Shown here one piece after another: positions 9,426-17,709 of a stretch of DNA of 64,000 nucleotides. Made by a program: the position numbers and the translations under genes. The notes beneath the pieces were generated by a model, which saw only the letters and a list, made by a program, of their open reading frames with translations, did not search any database and was not told the origin of the DNA. The stretch's first letter is position 1. Each line of letters starts with the position of its first letter. Source of the stretch: an uncultured Bacteroidales bacterium (GTDB taxonomy: Bacteria > Bacteroidota > Bacteroidia > Bacteroidales > UBA4417); contig CAIRMR010000209.1 in NCBI GenBank assembly GCA_903879715.1, forward strand, positions 1 to 64,000, given 5' to 3'.

Positions 9426-9497
9426 CTAACCCACCTGGATTTTCCAGAGGACGAGGAGGAGGAGGCTAATAATGCTGTTTGAAAAAATGACTGACAT
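9426..9497 (-). CDS. ilv operon leader peptide (23 residues)
   Basis: ATG at 9497 to TAG at 9428-9426 encodes 23 residues. The core, read from residue 9, is IISLLLLVL, so nine consecutive codons hold two Ile, five Leu and one Val. Four of the Leu codons are consecutive CTC. A run of regulatory codons in a tiny ORF just before a terminator, upstream of ilvD, is the textbook form of an ilv/leu leader. Ribosome stalling at scarce charged Leu/Ile/Val tRNA would prevent the hairpin at 9362-9400. A consensus promoter lies immediately upstream, leaving a 5' leader of roughly 14 nt. Function is inferred from position and codon content. Confidence 0.85.
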   Translation of the reverse strand: MSVIFSNSIISLLLLVLWKIQVG

Positions 9498-9517
9498 ACA
9501 AATTGTGTTTGTGGCTA

Positions 9518-9548
9518 CAAAAATACGGCCTATTTTTACATGCCCAAC
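9518..9548 (-). promoter_or_regulatory. Bacteroidetes-type promoter of the ilv-leu operon
   Basis: On the minus strand TGTTG (-33 element, TTG at 9547-9545) is separated by exactly 19 bp from TATTTTTG (9525-9518), matching the Bacteroidetes sigma consensus TTG-N19-TAnnTTTG. The predicted start of transcription is about 14 nt before the leader-peptide ATG. Confidence 0.8.
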
Positions 9549-9785
9549 ATTTTATACAGGTTTTCAACGCGTTTTCCTATTTTTTAAGTAAATTACTGAG
9601 CGAAAGAAGGTGGGGTCAAAATACATATATAATTGAACCTCTGTGGTTTAATACAATTTTATTGAAACTGAGCCCTTGACAATTATATGACTGATTTTAG
9701 ATAAATGTATATTTATTCAAACTTCCGGTATAAATCTATATGAACTAAAAACTGGAAGGTATGATGATTGAGTATTTAAAAACAA
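9549..9785. other. Intergenic spacer, nothing recognised
   Basis: AT-rich sequence between the divergent-side ilv promoter and the 3' end of the methyltransferase gene. I found no ORF, clear hairpin or repeat. Confidence 0.5.
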
Positions 9786-10619
9786 TTAAATTTTCTTATA
9801 AATCCCGCTTTGAAGAACGATTTTATTCTCCTTCAGGCCTTTAAGTAAATTGCCGGATTTTTCCAGGGTGGAATCACCCATTAAAATATCCAGGCCCAGT
9901 TTTTTAGGTCCACTCTTATTGTTTCTTTCAAACATGCCAGAGAAAAACTCTATTGCGTTATCCGTCTGGTCAGTAGTTTGAACTAAGGTAAGTCCAAGAT
10001 TTTTAAGGATAGTATTCATATTTAGAATGGTTCCCAAAAAACTGATGGAAGGATCGTTCGCCCAGGGAACAGGAAAATCCAATTCTGATGAATTCTTCCT
10101 GAATATGTCATAGTAAATAAATATTCCTTTATCGGTTAACACTCTTGCAATTTCAGAATAAAATCCGGCTTTATCGCTGATGTTCATTTGCACATGCTGG
10201 GTCCATACTACATCAAAAGATCCGTTTTCGAAAGGTAATTCGAGTGCATCGCCTTGTATGAATTCAGTTTTATCATTTAGTCCGACAAGGGTGGTCAATT
10301 TGCGCGCAGTGAGAATAAACTCATGGCTCATATCAATGCCCGTAACTTCACAGTTAAATTCATCGGCGAGCATCCTGGCAGGCCCTCCTATTCCGCAACC
10401 TACATCCAAGACCCTGCTTCCAACCAGGTTTATTTCCTTTGCAATTTCCCTGGAAACTTCGGCTCCCCGTACATGAAACTCATCCACTATGCTAAGATCA
10501 GTCCGGGTTATATTTTCCGGATCAATTCCGTGCAACTTTAGCCGTTCAACAATTTCCTCGAAAAGCTTAGCTTTGTTGTAGTGATTTTTAATAAAGGTGT
10601 TAATATGGACTTTGTGCAT
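9786..10619 (-). CDS. Class I SAM-dependent methyltransferase
   Basis: A 277-residue protein with a Rossmann-type SAM-binding core. Motif I is VLDVGCGIGGPAR (about residues 90-102), the acidic strand-2 end is VTGIDMS, motif post-I is FIQGDALELPF and motif IV is FDVVWTQHVQMNI. The GCGIGGPAR version of motif I and the pattern that follows resemble sarcosine/dimethylglycine and related small-molecule methyltransferases, but the substrate cannot be read from the sequence. The C-terminal third is cap-like and family-specific. It stands alone, with a MITE-like element about 70 bp upstream of its start and no operon partner. Confidence 0.8.
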   Translation of the reverse strand: MHKVHINTFIKNHYNKAKLFEEIVERLKLHGIDPENITRTDLSIVDEFHVRGAEVSREIAKEINLVGSRVLDVGCGIGGPARMLADEFNCEVTGIDMSHEFILTARKLTTLVGLNDKTEFIQGDALELPFENGSFDVVWTQHVQMNISDKAGFYSEIARVLTDKGIFIYYDIFRKNSSELDFPVPWANDPSISFLGTILNMNTILKNLGLTLVQTTDQTDNAIEFFSGMFERNNKSGPKKLGLDILMGDSTLEKSGNLLKGLKENKIVLQSGIYKKI

Positions 10620-10690
10620 TTTCGTGCTTATTTAGAAAAGAGTGAAGACCTGATCCTTCAAAAAAACAAAGCGGATTTTTTTGCTGGTAT

Positions 10691-10828
10691 TTAACCTGGA
10701 CTATTCACGAAATGGCCCGACTTAATATTATCTTAGCGATTCTTAGTGATTTCGTGACTTAGTGGCAAATTTTAAGTGCGCCACCAAGGCTCCAGGAGTT
10801 CACTAAGTTTGTGAATAGTCCAGGTTAA
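10691..10828. mobile_element. MITE-like element, 130 bp, TTAA-flanked terminal inverted repeats
   Basis: CCTGGACTATTCAC at 10695-10708 is perfectly inverted at 10811-10824 (GTGAATAGTCCAGG), and TTAA lies immediately outside both ends (10691-10694, 10825-10828). The inverted similarity extends a little further outward (GGTATT...AATACC). The 100-bp interior has no ORF. Small size, perfect terminal inverted repeats and a candidate 4-bp target duplication make a non-autonomous transposon remnant likely. Ends starting CC with a 4-5 bp duplication are a trait of IS1380-type elements, but that family link is only a suggestion. Confidence 0.75.
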
Positions 10829-10834
10829 AATACC

Positions 10835-11141
10835 ATGTAACTGCCATTCTGATTACTTCACCAATTTTCATATAATCAATACCAACAGCATATTGCCTTA
10901 CACTTGGGTATTTGCATATAAGTGATCTCCAATTGTTAGTAATACAAAATGGAGTGATGAAGAAAATTTTCTGAACAATTGTAGTGTTTACTAACAGTTA
11001 ATGCTGGCAAATTGTTCGGCAGCAGAGGGTTTAAATAGCTGCCCAAATACGATGAATTAAAGTTTCCGGGAATTTTTAAAAGTGCAAATTGTTCAATGTA
11101 CAGGGATAAATCAGTACTATCCTGCTTGTAGTATCCTGGTG
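10835..11141. other. Intergenic spacer, nothing recognised
   Basis: About 300 bp of AT-rich sequence between the MITE-like element and the 3' end of the MocA-like gene. No ORF, repeat or terminator with a T-run was recognised. Confidence 0.4.
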
Positions 11142-11738
11142 TTAAATACAGTTTGAATAATCTTCAGGGGAATTAATATTCAGCAGGATTTTGGGATCAG
11201 GAACCTCGATTTTCTTTTCGGTAAACTGATTTAAAAAAGTATCAATTCTTATTTTATAATCAGTACCTTCAAATATTCTCTTCACTACCAACGGACTGAT
11301 TAACACCGGATGCCCAGATTTTTTATTAAAGGTCGGTATTATTACTCCGGCTTTGGCTTTATGAAGAATCATTTCTTTAAGCAGTTCTTCAGAGGTAAAA
11401 GGATTGTCGATATTCTGAAAAAAACAGTAATTGCCTGTGGGAATCAGCTTTACTCCAGTTTGTAAGGAATAAAAACGGCCCAGTTCCGGTTTGTCGTTAA
11501 CAACCAATTTCACTTTACCCGAAAGTGCCAGGCTGCTTTCACTGATCAGTTTAAACAATTCTGAATTTACAACCACAATAACCTGTTCAATTCCGGCCAG
11601 CAAATAGGTTTCTGTAAGTTTCTGAATAAAATTCCTGTCTGAATCAAATTTGAGCAACGCTTTATGCTCACCCATTCTCACTGAATTTCCTGCCGCAAGG
11701 ATGATACATGATGTTTGTGCAAATAAAGCAACCTCCAT
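11142..11738 (-). CDS. mocA: MocA-like molybdenum cofactor nucleotidyltransferase (YgfJ type)
   Basis: A 198-residue NTP_transf_3 (MobA/MocA) family protein. The N-terminal nucleotide-binding loop is IILAAGNSVRMGEHKALL (about residues 12-29), with the signature AAGxSxRMG-xxKxLL. NIDNPF (about 110) is in the position of the metal-binding motif, normally xxDxP, and GHPVLIS is the conserved substrate segment. The family adds CMP (MocA) or GMP (MobA) to molybdopterin. The xanthine-dehydrogenase-type Mo enzyme and ygfK nearby favour CMP transfer and a YgfJ/MocA role, though this gene is on the opposite strand to them. The gene symbol is inferred from family and context. Confidence 0.75.
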   Translation of the reverse strand: MEVALFAQTSCIILAAGNSVRMGEHKALLKFDSDRNFIQKLTETYLLAGIEQVIVVVNSELFKLISESSLALSGKVKLVVNDKPELGRFYSLQTGVKLIPTGNYCFFQNIDNPFTSEELLKEMILHKAKAGVIIPTFNKKSGHPVLISPLVVKRIFEGTDYKIRIDTFLNQFTEKKIEVPDPKILLNINSPEDYSNCI

Positions 11739-11768
11739 ACTGTTTATTTTCTAATTTTACAAAAGTAG

Positions 11769-11935
11769 AAAAAAGTGCCTAGAGTGCACTAAAATGCGCT
11801 AAAGTGCCTAGAGTTAAAAACCATACAACGATTAATAATGATACTGAGAGAATCTCAAATAGCTCGGTTACTCTAATCACTCTAAACTTTAGGCACTCTA
11901 AGTACTCTAGGTACTTTAAGTACTAAAGGCGCTCC
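11769..11935. repeat. Long palindromic repeat, left copy (AGTGCCTAAAGTGC family)
   Basis: A roughly 165-bp element: AAGTGCCTAGAGTGCACTAA words at the left end, a central TTAATAATGATACT, and the inverted words TTTAGGCACTCTAAGTACT at the right end. It could fold into one long stem. It is matched in the same orientation by the copy at 12357-12505, so the two flank the small four-helix-bundle gene as direct repeats. A half copy occurs at 23784-23818. Confidence 0.85.
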
Positions 11936-11968
11936 CCTTTTCATCAATAAGGATTTAAAATTCTACTC

Positions 11969-12328
11969 ATTGAAAATAAAGAATTTGCAAAACAACTAGA
12001 AATCAGGACCAAACAGTTTGCTATTCGCATCATCCGGCTTTGTACTACTTTACCAAGCACTCAGGAAGGAAGAGTAATTAGGAATCAGTTAACAAAATCA
12101 GGAACCAGCATAGGCGCAAATTACCGCGAAGCAAACCGGGCAAGAAGTAAAGCTGATTTTTACAACAAAATACAGATTTGTGAAAGCGAATCAAGTGAAA
12201 CTGTATATTGGCTTGAAATAGTTTTGGATATGAACTGGCTAGATTCTATAGAAGTAAATTTGATGTTGACTGAAGCAAATGAGTTACTTGCTATATTTAC
12301 TTCGGTGAGTGATAAGTTGAAACCTTAG
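11969..12328 (+). CDS. Four-helix-bundle (S23 / 23S rRNA intervening-sequence type) protein without a normal start codon
   Basis: A 119-codon frame to TAG at 12326-12328 gives a protein with the family pattern: EFAKQLEIRTKQFAIRIIRLC, then GRVIRNQLTKSGTSIGANYREA and FYNKIQICESESSETVYWLEI. That is the four-helix-bundle family (TIGR02436/S23) often annotated as an intervening-sequence protein. An in-frame TAA at 11948-11950 bounds the frame, and no ATG, GTG or TTG lies between it and the conserved helix. The nearest possible initiators are ATT at 11960 or 11969. It is either an ATT-initiated gene or one that has lost its start. It lies between two direct copies of a long palindrome (11769-11935 and 12357-12505). 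Confidence 0.75.
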   Translation: MENKEFAKQLEIRTKQFAIRIIRLCTTLPSTQEGRVIRNQLTKSGTSIGANYREANRARSKADFYNKIQICESESSETVYWLEIVLDMNWLDSIEVNLMLTEANELLAIFTSVSDKLKP

Positions 12329-12356
12329 CCATCTTTAGCGGCTATTCTACATGTTA

Positions 12357-12505
12357 CATCAAGTGCCTAAAGTGCACTAAAGTGTGCTAGAGTGAATAAA
12401 GTTGAAAACGAAAAAACAATTAATAATGATACTAAAAGATTTCTATGTATTATAGCACTCCAATCATTTTAAGTACTTTAGGCACTCTAAGTACTTTAGG
12501 CACTT
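12357..12505. repeat. Long palindromic repeat, right copy (AGTGCCTAAAGTGC family)
   Basis: Same order as the left copy: AAGTGCCTAAAGTGCACTAA, central TTAATAATGATACTAAAAG, then TTTAGGCACTCTAAGTACTT. It ends 17 bp before the ygfK start codon, so ygfK's upstream region is made of this repeat. Confidence 0.85.
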
Positions 12506-12522
12506 ATTTTAAACTCTAATCA

Positions 12523-15500
12523 ATGATCCATTCCACCGCATTTTCTCCTGTTTCCGCAGGAAAACTTTTTACCCTGATCGAAACTGAATATTTGACCCGG
12601 AAAGAAATTTTTGGCATACCCGAAAAATTATTCTTCAATCCCGAAAAGCACGAAGGCCTTTCGATGGAAATTTTCGGGCAAAACCTGAAAACTCCTCTGG
12701 GTGTAGCCGCCGGTCCGCATACACAAATGGCTCAGAATATTATTTCAGCCTGGTTGTGCGGAGCAAGCTATATTGAGCTGAAAACCATTCAGACCCTCGA
12801 CGAACTCGAAATCTCAAAGCCTTGCATCGATATGCAGGACGAAGGATACAACTGCGAATGGTCGCAGGAACTTCGGATACCTGAGTCTTTCGAAGAATAC
12901 CTGAAAGCCTGGATACTGATTCATATGCTTCAGCATAAATTCGGTTGGGATAAGCTGCAAAAACGCGGCTTCATTTTAAATATGAGCATTGGCTACAATT
13001 TCGAAGGCATTCAGAATAAGAACATGCAATGGTTTCTGAAAAGCATGTCGGATTGCGGCGAAGCCAAAAAGAAGATGATAGCCGAATTGCTTCCTTTCTA
13101 TCCTGAACTGGCTGGTATTGAGATTCCAGACCGTATTTCCGACAATATTACGCTAAGTACCATGCATGGTTGCCCGCCTGACGAAATTGAGAAAATCGGG
13201 CATTACCTTTTAAAAGAAAAGAAGTTGCACACGCTGGTTAAACTTAATCCAACACTGCTTGGCAAAGACGAACTCCGCGATATTTTAAACAACAAGCTTC
13301 AGTTTAAAAATACCATTCCGGATATCGCCTTTGAGCACGATTTAAAATATCCTGATGCCATTGGAATTATTCAGCGATTGCAGCAAACAGCTGATGCTGA
13401 AGGGTTATTTTTTGGCGTAAAGCTTACTAACACCCTTGAAAGCGTAAATCACAAAAACGTTTTTCCGGCTCACGAGCAGATGATGTATATGAGCGGTCGT
13501 GCCTTGCATCCGATCAGTGTTAACGTTGTCAGGAAATTACAGAACGAATTCAAGGGAAAACTGAATGTTTCTTTTTCAGCCGGTGCCGATTGTTTCAATA
13601 TCAACGACCTGATCGAAAGCGGATTGAAACCGGTTACTGTTTGTTCCGATATTCTGAAACCAGGTGGTTACGGCCGCTTAGCTCAGTATATTTCAACTCT
13701 TTCGGAAAAGAAGAATAAAGAAACCAGGTCCCCACTCGATAAACTGAACGCATACGCTGACGAAGTTGTAATGAACGATGATTACAAACGCGATCCGTTT
13801 GTAACTAAAAGCATCAAAACCAGTCGTTCATTAGGTTTTTTCGACTGTATACATGCGCCTTGCGTAGATGAATGCCCGACAAACCAGGATATTCCGGAAT
13901 ACCTGTATTACACCTCGCAGGGTGATTTTCAGAAAGCCTTTGATGTGATCATGATTAAAAATCCATTCCCGAATGTGCTGGGAGTGGCTTGCGATCATTT
14001 GTGCCAGACCAAATGCACGCGGATCAACTACGAGCAGGCGCTGAAAATTAAAGAAGTGAAACGCTTTGTGGCCGAGAAGGGGTTTGAAGCTGATATCAGC
14101 ATTTCCCCGTCAAACGGTAAGAAAGTAGCTATTATAGGTGCGGGTCCTTCGGGATTAAGTTGTGCTTACTTTTTACGAATGGGCGGTTTTGAAGTTGAAA
14201 TTTTCGAAACAAAATCCATTCCCGGTGGCATGGTTTCCGAAGCCATTCCTGAGTTCAGGCTGAAAATGGAATCTTTGCAAAAAGATATTGAACGTATTGA
14301 AAAGCTTGGAGTAAAAATTCAGTATAATACAAAAATAGACAGCCAGCTTTTTGCCCGCCTGCGGTCGGAATATGATTCTGTTTATATCGCAGCCGGAGCG
14401 CAGCGTTTTAAAACCCTTCAAATGGAAGGTGAAAATGCAGCCGGAATTCTGAACGCATTCGAATTTTTAAAATCCTCCAAACAAGGAAAGGAACCCGATT
14501 TGGAAAAAAATATTATTATCATCGGTGGTGGAAATACCGCTATGGATGTTGCCCGAACAGCTAAACGTTTTTCAAAACCAGGAAGTTCTGTTAAAGTTCT
14601 GTATCGTAGAACCCGAACCGAAATGCCTGCCGATGTAGATGAAATCAAAGCGTTACTTGCCGAAGGAATTGAATTAATTGAATTGGTTGCGCCCGAAAAA
14701 CTTGTAGTCAAAGGCGGTCGCATTTCGTCCATTGTTTGCGCTAAAATGGAACTGGTAAAATCGCCAACGGATTCCCGCCTGACACCGGTAAAAATTAAAG
14801 GTGAATTTATTGAATTCCAGGTTGATTCACTTATTCCGGCACTTGGACAGGATATCGATATTGATTTCATCACGTATGGAGAACTTCAGACCTTAAAAGG
14901 CTCTTACGAAACCTCGGTTCCCGGTGTGTTTGTAGGCGGTGATGCTATGCGTGGAGCGGCTACCATTGTGAAGGCCGTTGGCGATGGTCGTAAAGCAGCC
15001 ATCCAGATCGCTGCAAAAGCAGGAATTGTCCTTCCTTCCGAAAAACTTTCTTCGGATAAAAAAATGTCGCACAGCGATTTTATTGTTCGCAAGTCGAAGA
15101 GGGGAAAAATAGACGCCTCTATTGCTGGTGATCATCCTGTATTCACTGCGGAATCAGCCATCCGTGAAGCCTCACGATGCCTGCAATGCGGCGATGTATG
15201 CAGTGTCTGCGTTACGGTTTGTCCGAATCGTGCCAACAATTATTATCTTACCGAGGCGGCTGATGTTCCTGTTTGGAAAGTTGATTTCAGTAGTAAAGAA
15301 GCTTCTTTTGAAATTGAAAGTCATTTAAAAATCCAGCAAAAATACCAGGTGCTGAATGTGGCTGATTTCTGTAACGAATGCGGAAACTGTACCACTTTTT
15401 GTCCGACCAAAGGATCGCCGTTCAGCGATAAGCCCCGTTTTTGCCTGACGGATAAGAGCTTCAACCAGACTGAAAATGGATTTTTCCTTCAAAAAAATGG

Positions 15501-15726
15501 CGCAATTGCCACTTTGCTGCACCGGGATGCTGACAAGGTAATGAAATTGACCAAAGGTAAAGATGCCTATAAATTTTCTGATGAAGAAATCTCGGTTAGT
15601 TTTGATCTGGTTGATTTTCACATCATTCACATACTAAAATTGAAAGCGGGTAATTCGGGAATCACATTAAATAAAGCGGCAGAGATGAAAGTGTTGATTG
15701 ATTCGGTTACAACGGTTGGATTATAA
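12523..15726 (+). CDS. ygfK: YgfK-type putative selenate reductase / oxidoreductase subunit
   Basis: A 1067-residue multidomain iron-sulfur flavoprotein. Residues 1-410 form a dihydroorotate-dehydrogenase-like barrel (LKTPLGVAAGPHTQMAQNI near 45). Cys-rich GltD-type sequence begins near 445 (HAPCVDECPTNQDIPEY). An FAD-binding GAGPSGLS lies near 536 and an NAD(P)-binding GGGNTAMD near 666. Two ferredoxin-like [4Fe-4S] motifs follow, near 885 (CLQCGDVCSVCVTVCP) and 949 (CNECGNCTTFCP). This is the YgfK architecture found with selenium-dependent molybdenum hydroxylases and in anaerobic purine/uric acid gene sets. It likely moves electrons between NAD(P)H and the Mo enzyme or another purine-ring reductant, but its substrate is not proven. 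It is the first gene of the plus-strand cluster. Confidence 0.88.
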   Translation: MIHSTAFSPVSAGKLFTLIETEYLTRKEIFGIPEKLFFNPEKHEGLSMEIFGQNLKTPLGVAAGPHTQMAQNIISAWLCGASYIELKTIQTLDELEISKPCIDMQDEGYNCEWSQELRIPESFEEYLKAWILIHMLQHKFGWDKLQKRGFILNMSIGYNFEGIQNKNMQWFLKSMSDCGEAKKKMIAELLPFYPELAGIEIPDRISDNITLSTMHGCPPDEIEKIGHYLLKEKKLHTLVKLNPTLLGKDELRDILNNKLQFKNTIPDIAFEHDLKYPDAIGIIQRLQQTADAEGLFFGVKLTNTLESVNHKNVFPAHEQMMYMSGRALHPISVNVVRKLQNEFKGKLNVSFSAGADCFNINDLIESGLKPVTVCSDILKPGGYGRLAQYISTLSEKKNKETRSPLDKLNAYADEVVMNDDYKRDPFVTKSIKTSRSLGFFDCIHAPCVDECPTNQDIPEYLYYTSQGDFQKAFDVIMIKNPFPNVLGVACDHLCQTKCTRINYEQALKIKEVKRFVAEKGFEADISISPSNGKKVAIIGAGPSGLSCAYFLRMGGFEVEIFETKSIPGGMVSEAIPEFRLKMESLQKDIERIEKLGVKIQYNTKIDSQLFARLRSEYDSVYIAAGAQRFKTLQMEGENAAGILNAFEFLKSSKQGKEPDLEKNIIIIGGGNTAMDVARTAKRFSKPGSSVKVLYRRTRTEMPADVDEIKALLAEGIELIELVAPEKLVVKGGRISSIVCAKMELVKSPTDSRLTPVKIKGEFIEFQVDSLIPALGQDIDIDFITYGELQTLKGSYETSVPGVFVGGDAMRGAATIVKAVGDGRKAAIQIAAKAGIVLPSEKLSSDKKMSHSDFIVRKSKRGKIDASIAGDHPVFTAESAIREASRCLQCGDVCSVCVTVCPNRANNYYLTEAADVPVWKVDFSSKEASFEIESHLKIQQKYQVLNVADFCNECGNCTTFCPTKGSPFSDKPRFCLTDKSFNQTENGFFLQKNGAIATLLHRDADKVMKLTKGKDAYKFSDEEISVSFDLVDFHIIHILKLKAGNSGITLNKAAEMKVLIDSVTTVGL

Positions 15727-15781
15727 ATCCAGACAAAAGCAGTAAACTACAACAGGCATATCAGGACACAATAGAAAGGAA

Positions 15782-15885
15782 TTCATGTGTTATTATTTAT
15801 TTTTTACGGGTCACATGGAACTCCATGACAAAATAATATCATCCGCCTGTGAGTCAAAATTGGCTGATTTTGTCATGTTCGTTTC
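15782..15885. repeat. Double-hairpin dispersed repeat, copy 1
   Basis: First hairpin CATGTG...CACATG (15784-15816), second hairpin CATGACAAAAT / ATTTTGTCATG (15824-15834 and 15866-15876), an 11-bp perfect stem. A nearly identical copy is at 47092-47216, and partial relatives lie at 37235-37380 and 47226-47332. There is no ORF. It fills most of the 327-bp gap between ygfK and the PLP enzyme gene. Confidence 0.85.
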
Positions 15886-16026
15886 ATCAAAATAAATGGC
15901 AAATCTTCTTTCTGGACTAATGGCAATAATTCAATCAATACATACTCTCTGGCATATTCAAAAACCATTAATGTGACCTATTGTGTCTATTGTGGTAAAT
16001 TATAACAGAATCAACATTTACATTCA

Positions 16027-16034
16027 TAACTTTG
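16027..16034 (+). promoter_or_regulatory. Candidate -7 element (TAACTTTG)
   Basis: TAACTTTG matches TAnnTTTG and lies 19 nt upstream of the ATG at 16054. No TTG at the right distance was found, so this promoter is tentative. Confidence 0.4.
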
Positions 16035-16053
16035 CAGCGTAAAAGCTTAAAAA

Positions 16054-17532
16054 ATGATTAAACTCACAGACAAAATCGTAAACCCGGCAGCCCGGCAAAA
16101 AGCCATAGAGCGCTTCCGCGAAAAAGGCATCGTCCTACCTACATTTGCGCAGATGCGCAACCCGGAACTTGTTCCCGGAAAAATTAAAGAACAACTGAAA
16201 AACATTGGATTATGGGATCTTCATCCGGCCAACCTTTTCAGGATTACCTGGAAAAACCAGCCTGTTCCTCAAGGAGGCCTATACGGCGGTGTAAACTATC
16301 TTGAAATCCCTTCGGAAATTACCGGTGTAAAAACCCGTATCATTCTCCTTGTGGGAAAATACTTCCCTACAGGCGCACATAAAGTAGGCGCTGCTTACGG
16401 ATGCCTTGCTCCGCGAATCCTCACCGGCGAATTCGATCCTACCTACCATAAAGCTGTATGGCCATCGACCGGAAACTATTGCCGCGGTGGTGCTTTCGAC
16501 TCGCACCTGATGGACGTTACGGCTGTTGCCATCCTTCCCGAAGAAATGAGCAAAGAACGGTTTTCCTGGCTCAAAGAAATCGGTGCCGAAGTAATTGCTA
16601 CTCCCGGCTGCGAATCAAATGTTAAAGAGATTTATGATAAATGCTGGGATATCCGGCGCAATCGTCCTGATTGTGTGATATTCAATCAGTTCGACGAATT
16701 CGGAAATCCTGCGTGGCATTATAATGTAACCGCACCGGCAGTTGAAGAGGTTTTTAATTCGGTAAAATCTGCGAATGGACAATTGGCTGCTTATGTTTCA
16801 GCAACGGGTTCGGCTGGTACTATCGGTGCCGGCGACTACCTGAAAAAGCATTTTCCACACATGAAAATTGTAGCTTCTGAAGCACTGCAATGCCCAACTT
16901 TGCTCAATAATGGCTTTGGCGGTCACCGCATCGAAGGAATCGGCGACAAGCATGTTCCATGGGTTCATAATGCAAAAAATACCGATATGGTAACTGCCAT
17001 TGACGATGAAGATTGCATGCGACTGTTCAGGCTGTTTAACGAACCGGTAGGAAAAAGCTATTTGAAATCTATTGGAATTGATTCTGAACTTGTTGAAAAG
17101 CTTGAGCTGATTGGTATTTCAGGAATTGCAAATATTTTATCGGCAATTAAAACTGCCAGATATTATGAAATGAACGGTGACGATGTAATTATCAGCCTCG
17201 CGACCGATGCAGCCGAAATGTATACCTCGCGTTTGGAAGAGTTAAATACAGAAAAGGGAGCATACACCACCCTGCAAGCCGCAAAGGATATGGAAAAATG
17301 CCTTTTCGGACAGGGAACGGATCACCTGAAAGAACTTACTTATTACGACCGCAAAGCCATTCATAATCTCAAGTATTTTACCTGGATCGAACAGCAGGAA
17401 AAAGAACTCGAAGATCTGAACCAACTCTGGAACGACCGCGATGTGTGGGATCAGCAATTTCAGCAGGCTGAACGCTGGGACGAAATGATAAATGATTTTA
17501 ATGAAGAAACTGGAGTGTTGAAGAGAATGTAG
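16054..17532 (+). CDS. TrpB-like PLP-dependent (fold type II) enzyme of the purine/SDMH cluster
   Basis: A 492-residue PLP enzyme. The Schiff-base lysine is Lys110 in FPTGAHKVGAA, very like the TGAHK of TrpB. WPSTGNYCRGGAF and SATGSAGTIGAGDYLKKHFP supply the Asn and glycine-rich phosphate-binding loops. The C-terminal ~80 residues (from about 410) are charged and helical. It is clearly a beta-family lyase/synthase but not TrpB itself, which is present at 52787. Position after ygfK and before the Mo hydroxylase suggests it acts on an amino acid from ring breakdown. The diaminopropionate ammonia-lyase step of YgeX is a candidate role, purely by analogy. It has its own candidate -7 box. Confidence 0.75.
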   Translation: MIKLTDKIVNPAARQKAIERFREKGIVLPTFAQMRNPELVPGKIKEQLKNIGLWDLHPANLFRITWKNQPVPQGGLYGGVNYLEIPSEITGVKTRIILLVGKYFPTGAHKVGAAYGCLAPRILTGEFDPTYHKAVWPSTGNYCRGGAFDSHLMDVTAVAILPEEMSKERFSWLKEIGAEVIATPGCESNVKEIYDKCWDIRRNRPDCVIFNQFDEFGNPAWHYNVTAPAVEEVFNSVKSANGQLAAYVSATGSAGTIGAGDYLKKHFPHMKIVASEALQCPTLLNNGFGGHRIEGIGDKHVPWVHNAKNTDMVTAIDDEDCMRLFRLFNEPVGKSYLKSIGIDSELVEKLELIGISGIANILSAIKTARYYEMNGDDVIISLATDAAEMYTSRLEELNTEKGAYTTLQAAKDMEKCLFGQGTDHLKELTYYDRKAIHNLKYFTWIEQQEKELEDLNQLWNDRDVWDQQFQQAERWDEMINDFNEETGVLKRM

Positions 17533-17536
17533 TCAG

Positions 17537-17690
17537 TGTCTGCACACCCCCTTCCGGGTGTCTTCATCGTGTCTGCACACCTTTTTCAGGTGTCTGACAC
17601 GGAAAATGCTCAATTGTTAAGTGTCAGACAGCCCAAAAGCTGTACAGACACTTAACAAGCCTGAGCGTCTGACATTTTATTCAGTATCTA
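17537..17690. repeat. GTGTCTGCACACC / GTGTCTGACAC palindromic repeat, copy 1
   Basis: Multiple short inverted units (GTGTCTGCACACC, GGTGTCTGACACGG, AAGTGTCAGACA, CAGACACTTAA) fill the gap before the threonine-synthase-like gene. A related block of the same words is at 24448-24576, also directly upstream of a cluster gene. The unit could form several alternative hairpins. Confidence 0.75.
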
Positions 17691-17709
17691 ACTCATAACT
17701 TTCAATATA

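Noticed and set aside
12523-15726. Reading ygfK as a dihydropyrimidine dehydrogenase or glutamate synthase subunit
   Set aside because: The N-terminal barrel and two-ferredoxin C-terminus with this order fit YgfK, and the cluster context agrees.
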